Shown here in pieces: positions 1-5,779 of a stretch of 8,990 nt of DNA (positions are counted from its first letter, which is position 1; every line of letters begins with the position of its first letter). The stretch lies in contig QHYO01000285.1 of NCBI GenBank assembly GCA_003224135.1, forward strand, positions 1 through 8,990, read 5' to 3'. This stretch comes from Acidobacteriota bacterium (GTDB lineage Bacteria; Acidobacteriota; Terriglobia; Acidiferrales; UBA7541). The notes beneath the pieces are model-generated. The model did not search any database. It was not told the origin of the DNA and worked only from the letters and a program-made list of their open reading frames with translations. The translations under genes and the position numbers were made by a program.

Positions 1-307
1 AGCCTACGTAGAAGGCAGCGCGCAGAGGATCATAACTTGCCGGAACCCTTCCGATGTTCGCCACGCGCCGGTGGCGCCCTTCTCGTTGCGGCACGGCCCT
101 TCCGGACTTGAGCTTGACTTTAAGCGCCCGGTACGATGACTTCGCTTCAGGCAAGAGCGCGGCAGGCAGGTCCACGCTGGCCGCAATGTTGATGAAAAAA
201 TACACCAGTAGCAGCGTCAGCAGCGCTCCGCTGACTTCCATCGCGCGTCGCGTGCGACGCCACCGCACACGCTCCGCATCATAGAATATTGGACTTCGTT
301 CTTTCAT
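1..307 (-). CDS. N-terminus of a membrane-anchored protein, probably a polysaccharide deacetylase/glycosyltransferase fusion (partial)
   Basis: An open frame starts at ATG 307 and runs off the left edge, giving 102 complete codons with no stop. The protein begins MKERSPIFYDAERVRWRRTR. It then has one hydrophobic segment at about residues 24-43 (EVSGALLTLLLVYFFINIAA), a basic linker rich in K and R, and ends in DPLRAAFYV. A short basic cytoplasmic head, one membrane span and a basic linker leading to an 'LRAAFYV' strand are what I recall from the start of large acidobacterial proteins that join a GH18-like domain, a polysaccharide deacetylase and a family 2 glycosyltransferase. The catalytic parts lie outside the window, so the function is a recollection-based inference. 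The coding call is firmer. There is no clear ribosome binding site before the ATG. The gene is divergent from the glycosyltransferase at 408, which would fit a surface-polysaccharide neighbourhood. Confidence 0.6.
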   Translation of the reverse strand, partial: MKERSPIFYDAERVRWRRTRRAMEVSGALLTLLLVYFFINIAASVDLPAALLPEAKSSYRALKVKLKSGRAVPQREGRHRRVANIGRVPASYDPLRAAFYVG

Positions 308-407
308 TGATTCGGGGCAAACGTGCCAGTGCGACTGGAACTAACCCGCACTGCTCGAACTCCGTCTGCCGGGACCGGATACATCTATTGTAAGATGCAG
401 GCAAGCC
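308..407. promoter_or_regulatory. Divergent intergenic region with a small dyad
   Basis: These 100 bases separate two divergent genes, so promoters for both should lie here. A perfect 5-base dyad, CCAGT-gcg-ACTGG, occupies 326-338 and lies 19 bases upstream of the left-hand gene's start. It could be an operator half-site pair, but a dyad this short can occur by chance. I cannot assign a convincing -35/-10 pair on either strand. The role is inferred from gene orientation alone. Confidence 0.3.
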
Positions 408-1850
408 ATGAAGCGAGTTTTCTCGCATCCAAGCATCGCGCTTGTAATCGGACTTCTGCTTCGACTCTTCTTTGTATTCCGCTTGCCCAGTTCCGCGGGC
501 GACGCTCCGCTCTACGAGGGACTGGCTTCGAATTGGCTACGCCAGCACGTTTACGGCATGCAGCTTGGCGACGTTCTTACGCCGCTCGACATTCGCATGC
601 CCGGCTACCCTGCATATCTCGCCGTGATCCAGGCGGTAACCAGTCGCAGCGCCGAAGCCAGCCGCCTGTGGGTGATGCTCGGGCAAGTGTTGCTCGACCT
701 TGCTGCGTGTCTGGTGATCGCAGGGATCGCCGCGCGCTGTGCGGGCCGTAACGGGAATACTTCAAGAGTCTTCCTCGCCGCCTTGTGGCTTGCGGCACTC
801 TGTCCTTTCACCGCGAACTACACCGCCGTTCCTCTTACCGAAACGTTCGCGATTCTTACCACTGCTCTTGTTCTTTTCTTTCTCCTTCCGATGGTCAATC
901 CGGAACATCCTTCAGGAGACTTCCTGAGCTGGGCCAAATTGCCGCGCCGCACGGATTACACGAAATGTGCCGCGCTTGCCGGAGTCTGCACGGGTTTGGG
1001 GACCCTTTTTCGTCCTGAAGCTCCGCTTATCTTGATTTCCTGCTTACCGGTTGTGCTTTGCGTCAGCTTCCGCCGGAACCAAACGGCCAAGGGCTTGCGC
1101 GCCGCGGGACTCTCCGTTGCCGCATGTGCGGTTGTCCTCCTGCCGTGGACCATTCGCAACGCCATCACTCTGCACGAGTTTCAACCGCTCACTCCCAGAT
1201 ATGCGGCGATGCCCGGCGAACTCGTTCCCATCGGCTTCATGAATTGGGAGCAAACGTGGCTTTATCGCTTTCGTGAAGTATTTCTTGTGCCTTGGAAGCT
1301 AAACGACGAACCGATCCAGATTGATGACATTCCCGCCCGGGCGTTCGACTCTCCTGAGGAGCGCCAGTACGTTGCGGCGATCCTGGAGCAGTACAATCAC
1401 GATCTGAATCTTACCGCCGAAGAGGATCGCCAGTTTTTAAACATCGCACGCGAACGCACCACCCGTCATCCGCTGCGAACCTACGTCTGCGTTCCCTTGC
1501 AAAGGGCGATCACTCTCTGGTTCACTCCGCGCATTGAACAATTGCCTATTTCTGGTTCTGTTTTTCCGCTCGCGGAAACATGGGATACGGATCGGGAAGA
1601 CATGGTCGTGACAATTGGCTTTTTCCTCCTAAATATTTTTTACATTTCGCTGACATTGTGGGGAGCTGTTCGACTCTGGCGTAATTCTGCCGGCGCGCGC
1701 CTCGCTGTTGTGTTGCTCGTGTGTTTTGTGCTGATTCGGACGGCGTTTCTCACGACAGTGGAGACGCCGGAACCTCGTTACGTTCTCGTTTGCTACCCCG
1801 CCGTCATAGCCCTGGCTGCACACGCGTTTGCGCGCCGTAATCCTGTTTAA
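408..1850 (+). CDS. GT-C type membrane glycosyltransferase (GT39/ArnT-like)
   Basis: This 480-residue protein is very hydrophobic, with about ten predicted membrane segments, starting at residues 9-24. The first loop reads GDAPLYEGLASNWL, with Asp32 in the place of the acidic residue that GT-C enzymes use in the first extracytoplasmic loop. It is followed by RMPGYPAYLA, typical of the PMT/ArnT-like family that takes sugar from a polyprenyl-phosphate carrier on the outer face of the inner membrane. A soluble stretch at about residues 270-370 lies between membrane segments, and the C-terminus returns to hydrophobic helices (ETPEPRYVLVCYPAVIALAA). Donor and acceptor cannot be read from the sequence. 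The length fits the family. ATG 408 is preceded by a weak purine-rich stretch only. The gene converges with the CDF gene, with 7 bases between stops. It could belong with the divergent polysaccharide-type gene to its left. Confidence 0.75.
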   Translation: MKRVFSHPSIALVIGLLLRLFFVFRLPSSAGDAPLYEGLASNWLRQHVYGMQLGDVLTPLDIRMPGYPAYLAVIQAVTSRSAEASRLWVMLGQVLLDLAACLVIAGIAARCAGRNGNTSRVFLAALWLAALCPFTANYTAVPLTETFAILTTALVLFFLLPMVNPEHPSGDFLSWAKLPRRTDYTKCAALAGVCTGLGTLFRPEAPLILISCLPVVLCVSFRRNQTAKGLRAAGLSVAACAVVLLPWTIRNAITLHEFQPLTPRYAAMPGELVPIGFMNWEQTWLYRFREVFLVPWKLNDEPIQIDDIPARAFDSPEERQYVAAILEQYNHDLNLTAEEDRQFLNIARERTTRHPLRTYVCVPLQRAITLWFTPRIEQLPISGSVFPLAETWDTDREDMVVTIGFFLLNIFYISLTLWGAVRLWRNSAGARLAVVLLVCFVLIRTAFLTTVETPEPRYVLVCYPAVIALAAHAFARRNPV

Positions 1851-1865
1851 GCGCCTTCTAGGCGC
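1851..1865. terminator. Possible small bidirectional terminator hairpin at the convergent gene junction
   Basis: GCGCC (1851-1855) and GGCGC (1861-1865) form a perfect 5-base GC stem around a TTCTA loop. It begins directly after the TAA of the glycosyltransferase, and its loop includes the TAG of the CDF gene. The position suits a shared terminator for two converging genes. There is no T-run on either side and the stem is short, so efficient intrinsic termination is doubtful. Confidence 0.25.
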
Positions 1866-3282
1866 CCTCCGGCTCCGGATGAATCGTCACTCGGTAGATC
1901 TGCGGAAATTTTTCTTTCACGCGATCTTCAAGTGCCGCCGTAACGTCGTGTACTTCCGTAACCGGCAGTTCACCGCGCATCACGCAGTGGCATGAGGCAA
2001 GAATGTGATGCTCCACCTGGCGCACAAGCACGTTGTGGCTGTTCAATAATTCGTGATATTCCGCTGGTAGCTGATTCAAAAATGCTTCGATGGCACGGGC
2101 CAACTCTCGCAGGTCTCCACCGCCGGCGTCCGGCAAACTGATTGCCGTCCCAAGCGGCTCGATGTGAATGTTCACTTCGGTTGGCTCCTGCCGCAGTTTC
2201 CGAATTTGCTCTTCGAGCTCTGTGGCCTGCTGGTGCGCTTCTTTCAGGCTGAGGTGCGGATCGATTTCCAAGTGCAGCTCCACAAATAGCCGACCGTCAT
2301 TTTGCTGAGCGGACAAATCGTGGATCGCCAGCCCGCGACGCTGCGCAACCGCGCGGATGGAATCAAAAAATGGTTCGCCCTTTGGGGCACGCGGTTCCGC
2401 ATGCACCACAAAGTCTGCGGGCACAATTTCGCTCACGCGTTCCTCAATTGCATCGCTCCACGCATGCACTTGCTCGAGGCTTGCCGTCCGCGGCACGCTC
2501 ACTGTCGCGTCCACGAAGTAACGGTTCCCAGCGCGGCGCAACCGCACGCGCTCGACGCTCAGCACGCCGTCCATTATTCCGATTGCGCGCGTAATCTGTT
2601 CCAGCAGTCCTGCGGGAGCGGCATCCAGCAATGCATCGAGCGTCCGCTTGCCAAGCCGCGATCCGACCCACAAAATTACTGCCGCCACCGTCAATCCAGC
2701 CAGCGCGTCGGCATAAACCAGCCATGGCACATTCCACGCTTCGCTCGCCCACACCAGCCCAATTCCGGCGATGACGACAATCGTGCTCCACACGTCGGTC
2801 GAAAAATGCAGCGCGTCCGCTTCGAGCGCCTCGCTCGAATATTTCGCTGCTACCTGGGAAAGTTTTCTTGCGCGCGTGATATCAATCGAGAGCGCCACCA
2901 GCAGCACCAGGATCGCCGTCACGCTCGGTTGAATATGTACGCTGTGAAAAAACAGCCGATCAAACGCTTCGTAAATGACGTATAGCGCCGTCACAACGAG
3001 CAGTCCGGTCTCCACAAACGCCGAAAAATTTTCGAATTTCCCATGCCCATAGGGATGCCGTTCATCGGCGGGCTGATCGGAAACTCTTATGGAAAGGAAA
3101 GTAATAATCGCGGCGATCAGGTCAAGGCCGGAATGCAGCGCTTCGCTCAACACGCCCAGGCTTCCGGTACGAATCACCAGAAACGCTTTCAGCGAAACCA
3201 GCAGCATTGCCGAGCCCACGCTCAGCAGCGCCGCCCGCTTCTTTTCCCGCGATTCGCCGGGTATCAGGGCTTGGATCACCAC
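1858..3282 (-). CDS. Cation diffusion facilitator (CDF) metal transporter with a triple C-terminal module
   Basis: The 474-residue protein is an inner-membrane CDF antiporter expected to export divalent metal. Six membrane helices span about residues 15-207. The transport site is seen as H50xxxD54 in helix 2 and H159xxxD163 in helix 5. In the family, a His in the helix 2 position goes with Zn/Cd preference. The conserved loop DERHPYGHGKFE is at 73-84. The usual CDF ends after one cytoplasmic dimerisation domain at about 300 residues. Here three related modules follow, at about 226-297, 305-376 and 390-471, each ending in HxEP (H294, H373, H468). The third adds a His/Cys cluster (H425, H426, C431, H432, C433). 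The start is GTG 3282, immediately followed by a second GTG, with AAGG ten bases upstream. It lies 61 bases after msrB on the same strand and is probably co-transcribed. The CDF identity is secure; the metal is inferred. Confidence 0.92.
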   Translation of the reverse strand: MVIQALIPGESREKKRAALLSVGSAMLLVSLKAFLVIRTGSLGVLSEALHSGLDLIAAIITFLSIRVSDQPADERHPYGHGKFENFSAFVETGLLVVTALYVIYEAFDRLFFHSVHIQPSVTAILVLLVALSIDITRARKLSQVAAKYSSEALEADALHFSTDVWSTIVVIAGIGLVWASEAWNVPWLVYADALAGLTVAAVILWVGSRLGKRTLDALLDAAPAGLLEQITRAIGIMDGVLSVERVRLRRAGNRYFVDATVSVPRTASLEQVHAWSDAIEERVSEIVPADFVVHAEPRAPKGEPFFDSIRAVAQRRGLAIHDLSAQQNDGRLFVELHLEIDPHLSLKEAHQQATELEEQIRKLRQEPTEVNIHIEPLGTAISLPDAGGGDLRELARAIEAFLNQLPAEYHELLNSHNVLVRQVEHHILASCHCVMRGELPVTEVHDVTAALEDRVKEKFPQIYRVTIHPEPEGA

Positions 3283-3343
3283 GCTTAGACTACCTTAAGT
3301 TTGCTGGGACCGAACAGAGTGCAGGGTTTAGAGAAGTGGGAAT

Positions 3344-3931
3344 TTATGCGGCTCGTTGCGGCACAAACGTCAAGGCCGCGGAATTCATGCAGTAACGCAA
3401 ACCCGTCGGGTCCGGTCCATCCGTGAACACGTGCCCCAGATGCGCGTCGCAGAGCGCGCATTTCACTTCCCGCCGCAGCATGCCCATGCTGAAGTCTTCT
3501 TTCTCACGAACATTCTCGTCGGCGAGCGCTGCCCAAAAACTCGGCCAGCCCGTACCCGATTCAAATTTTGTTTTAGCGTCGAAGAGTGCTGTCCCGCAAT
3601 CCGCGCACCGGAAAATTCCCGCGCGGTGTTCATTCAGCAGTTCGCCGGAATAGGGAATCTCCGTCGCTGCTTTCCGCGTCACCACAAATTGCGGCGTCGT
3701 CAATACATTTCGCCATTCCGTTTCGGTCTTGCGAACTTTGTGAAGCTGCTTTTTGCCGATCCGTCTGCCCGTATCGTCAAACTCCACGATCTCGACGGTT
3801 GCGTCCGGAGCCAGGGGCGGCTCGTCTTTCACAAACGTCGAACTCGCCACATGATCCACCCCGGCAAACACTCCGACCGCAGCCAGAGCCGCAGCCCCGA
3901 ATATTAATCCGCGTCTGGTCGCTTCTTTCAT
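3344..3931 (-). CDS. msrB: Peptide-methionine (R)-S-oxide reductase MsrB, exported or membrane-anchored
   Basis: This enzyme reduces methionine-R-sulfoxide in proteins. The 195 residues start with TRRGLIFGAAALAAVGVFAG, a basic Tat-like head followed by a hydrophobic segment, so the catalytic part is probably outside the cytoplasm. The MsrB domain runs from about residue 72 to 192. It has the structural zinc pairs C109/C112 and C158/C161, the GWPSF motif at 128-132, the DAHLGHVF stretch at 162-169 and the nucleophile C181 in RYCMNSAAL. The position before GWPSF that is Cys in E. coli MsrB (SGCGWPSF) is Thr127 here. The usual resolving Cys is therefore missing, and reduction would need direct attack by a thiol partner. 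Typical cytosolic MsrB is about 135-150 residues; the excess is the N-terminal anchor and linker. ATG 3931 has only a weak GAAAGA upstream. It follows the broken TldD-like gene by 40 bases with no terminator seen. Confidence 0.93.
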   Translation of the reverse strand: MKEATRRGLIFGAAALAAVGVFAGVDHVASSTFVKDEPPLAPDATVEIVEFDDTGRRIGKKQLHKVRKTETEWRNVLTTPQFVVTRKAATEIPYSGELLNEHRAGIFRCADCGTALFDAKTKFESGTGWPSFWAALADENVREKEDFSMGMLRREVKCALCDAHLGHVFTDGPDPTGLRYCMNSAALTFVPQRAA

Positions 3932-3971
3932 CGCATGTCTTTCGGAGATAAATACGCCCGCGACAAAAATT

Positions 3972-4853
3972 CTACTTCGCGGTCATCGCCGGCGCCGGCA
4001 CCAGCGGCGGCCGCTTGGGCTCGCCCCGCGCCCCGCGTACATCCAGTTCTTCAAAGAGCAGCGATGGTGCAACTGCCGATGACGGAAGCCCGTTCTGTGC
4101 CGAGCCAAATGCGCCCAGTGCCGTCCCGGCAAATCCCGCCACTTGCGTCTGCATGTAGTTGTATACAAACGGATCGTTGCCCATCGACGTCACGTTTCGC
4201 AACACGCGCGTATTCAATCCTGTGATCCGCGCTCCGCGTATCATCTCCTCGTGTCCGTCCGCAGGATATACGCGCACCACAATCAGTGGCAGTCGGTCGC
4301 CGTTTCCTGCTCCTCCGCCGTAGCTTGCCAGCAACTCGCTGAAGTCTTCCTGGTGCAGCAGGCTGATCGCAGGATTGTCCATCTCCTTCACTTCCAGGCA
4401 ATACTCCTGCTTGTTCGAGCGGCAAATATCCAAAAATTTCTTTTTCAGGTCCGCCGCCGGCAAAGCTTCCGACGGAGTAAAGAACAGATTGCTGGGCGTT
4501 GGTTTCGCGTCGTTCAGGAACGCCGAACGTCCGTGTCCATTCGATTTGTCGGAATCCGGCCCCGGCCGCCGCGACATCAGCAGCTCTTTCAACGCGCCAC
4601 CCTCAACTGCAGTCACCTTCTGCGCCGGCACGCCTTCGTCGTCCACTCGGTATCCGCCTATTAAAGCGTGTCCCTGAAAATCTTTCGCGCTCGGATCGTC
4701 CACGACTGTTACGGTTGTGGGCAGCACGCGGGCTCCGATGCGACTCACCCAATCGCTCTTTCCTCCAACGTTGCTCAAGAATTGCTCCATCACCGGCTGA
4801 AAGGCCACTGGCGGCCGCGCTCCGTTCAAAGCCGGACCGAGCACCTGCGCCAC
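3972..4853 (-). CDS. C-terminal part of the broken TldD/TldE-like protein, active-site residues lost
   Basis: This frame is open from upstream of 4937 to TAG 3972. The first usable start codon in the homologous part is GTG 4853, but no ribosome binding site precedes it, so independent translation is doubtful. It parallels the C-terminal half of the intact paralogue: TVVDDPSAKDF with SIVDDPTLRKL, YRVDDEGVPAQ with YRFDDEGVSSH, and SNGHGR in both. The HEVFGH of the intact protein is replaced by AQVLGP, and the region of its distal Cys (GYCGAESG) has no Cys here. The zinc site is therefore gone, as it is in TldE/PmbA, the non-catalytic partner of TldD in E. coli. An inactive partner role is inferred. 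The tail is Pro-rich (PKRPPLVPAPAMTAK). Confidence 0.7.
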   Translation of the reverse strand: MAQVLGPALNGARPPVAFQPVMEQFLSNVGGKSDWVSRIGARVLPTTVTVVDDPSAKDFQGHALIGGYRVDDEGVPAQKVTAVEGGALKELLMSRRPGPDSDKSNGHGRSAFLNDAKPTPSNLFFTPSEALPAADLKKKFLDICRSNKQEYCLEVKEMDNPAISLLHQEDFSELLASYGGGAGNGDRLPLIVVRVYPADGHEEMIRGARITGLNTRVLRNVTSMGNDPFVYNYMQTQVAGFAGTALGAFGSAQNGLPSSAVAPSLLFEELDVRGARGEPKRPPLVPAPAMTAK

Positions 4854-5779
4854 GAGCGGTGCGGCCGCCCGCGATTCGAATGCGCGGGTGGTGATGCGCG
4901 CAGCGCCATCAACTCGCTGCCCGTCACGTTCAGTCCTTTTTTTACCGTGTCCACGCTTGCCAGGTCCGCAGGCTTTGGCGCGTACGACGCGTAAAAATGG
5001 TTCAGCTGCATCCCGTCTTTAGCCAGCGTGCTTAATCCCGCTTCCACCGCTGCAAAGCTACGGTTCGTGCGAATCTCCGTGCCTTCGCTGGTCAACAAAT
5101 ATTCCGTCGCGTAAACGAGGTAGTACGTCACGCGTGATTCCTGGATTTCCGGAAACGCCCGCAGCGCCGCGGAACTTTCCCGTACCTCTTGCTCCCAGTT
5201 CCGCCCGCTCCAGTCCGGGGTCACCAGCGGCTCAATATTCTTCACCGGAGCTGCTTTTGAGAAATCGTCAATATCCGTCTGTCGCGCCAGGCTGTTCAGA
5301 TAAGCTCGCTTCCTGGAGTACGTCTCCACCGCTTCCTTGAACGCCTGGTCCGTCGCAATCCACAAATCCTGCCGCAGCGAATCGTAGTCGCGATCGATGC
5401 CTACCGATCCTGTCGATCCGATGAATCCTCTAAATCCTTCATCGCTCACGAAATTCGAGCTGTCTTGTTTAAAGCTTCCTACGCGGGCCTGAACATTCAT
5501 AAAGCGGTTCCGCGTGCGCGTGCTGGACATTAACGCGCCGAATTGTCCGACAACTTCTCGTACTTCCAGATCCAGCAGCCGGTATTCCAGGTAGTACGGC
5601 CGCACGGGCTCGTTAGTGCCCGGGAATTTTAGTTCCAGGCGATCCTTGGCGCGGGCCATTTCGTCACGCATGGCCTGCAGCGTGTGATCGTTATCCGATC
5701 TTTCCTGGGCTAGCGCCGCGGGAAGAATTCCGCTGGCGCTAGCCAGCAAGAAAGCCACCATGCGAAGAGAGGTCCTCAC
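4826..5779 (-). CDS. N-terminal part of the broken TldD/TldE-like protein, with signal peptide
   Basis: This 317-codon frame starts at GTG 5779, whose GTGA overlaps the TGA of the upstream tldD-like gene by 4 bases. GGGAGG at 5791-5786 lies 6 bases before it and fixes the start. The first 24 residues, MRTSLRMVAFLLASASGILPAALA, are a Sec-type signal peptide with likely cleavage after ALA. Residues from about 30 to 285 match the N-terminal domain of the intact neighbour region by region: PYYLEYRLLDLEVREV against PAYFIGYTITNTQRAEV, TRNRFMNVQARVG against ARNRWLQVSVRTG, and EYLLTSEGTEIRTNRSF against AYLVNTEGTQLQHGQTR. Homology ends at about residue 297; the last 20 residues are a frameshifted tail rich in R. 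If translated alone, this would be an exported N-terminal domain without the barrel that carries the active-site region. Confidence 0.7.
   Translation of the reverse strand: MRTSLRMVAFLLASASGILPAALAQERSDNDHTLQAMRDEMARAKDRLELKFPGTNEPVRPYYLEYRLLDLEVREVVGQFGALMSSTRTRNRFMNVQARVGSFKQDSSNFVSDEGFRGFIGSTGSVGIDRDYDSLRQDLWIATDQAFKEAVETYSRKRAYLNSLARQTDIDDFSKAAPVKNIEPLVTPDWSGRNWEQEVRESSAALRAFPEIQESRVTYYLVYATEYLLTSEGTEIRTNRSFAAVEAGLSTLAKDGMQLNHFYASYAPKPADLASVDTVKKGLNVTGSELMALRASPPAHSNRGRPHRSWRRCSVRL
4937..4943 (-). other. A7 heptamer in phase for -1 slippage
   Basis: On the coding strand the first frame reads GTA AAA AAA GGA, so the seven A residues form A AAA AAA in the X XXY YYZ phase used by -1 frameshift sites. 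Slipping back one base gives AAA AAA AGG and enters exactly the frame that carries the C-terminal half, with no stop before TAG 3972. Against real recoding, the first frame keeps homologue-like sequence for about 15 more codons (GLNVTGSELMALRASP), while the slipped frame reads RTERDGQRVDGAA, which looks like out-of-frame GC-rich sequence. I see no obvious upstream Shine-Dalgarno-like stimulator. Confidence 0.3.

Larger units (their letters stand above)
3972..5779 (-). pseudogene. TldD/TldE (PmbA)-like exported protein, broken by a -1 frameshift
   Basis: Two overlapping reading frames on the minus strand together make one TldD-like protein of about 602 residues, matching the 588 of the intact gene upstream. 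The first frame (5779-4826) carries the signal peptide and N-terminal domain and ends in an unrelated basic tail. The second frame carries the rest and ends in TAG at 3972. Homology moves from one frame to the other at about 4870-4900, between the first-frame SELMALRASPPA and the second-frame FESRAAAPLVAQVLGPAL. The step equals a net loss of 3n+1 bases. A single missing base near CCCGCGCATTCGAA would be enough, which would give an L before FESRAAA as in the GPALLTGRAAA of the intact paralogue. That part of the linker also looks several residues shorter than in the paralogue. Decay, a sequencing or assembly error, or recoding at the A7 run are all possible; I favour one of the first two. Confidence 0.75.

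Noticed and set aside
2302..2985. A 227-codon plus-strand open frame inside the CDF gene.
   Set aside because: It lies antisense to a well-conserved transporter, and its His/Arg-rich translation is typical of the reverse strand of GC-rich coding DNA.
4853..4853. GTG 4853 as a genuine start of a separate C-terminal TldD-like gene.
   Set aside because: There is no ribosome binding site, the homologous sequence continues upstream of this codon in the same frame, and a protein starting here would begin inside the former active-site helix.
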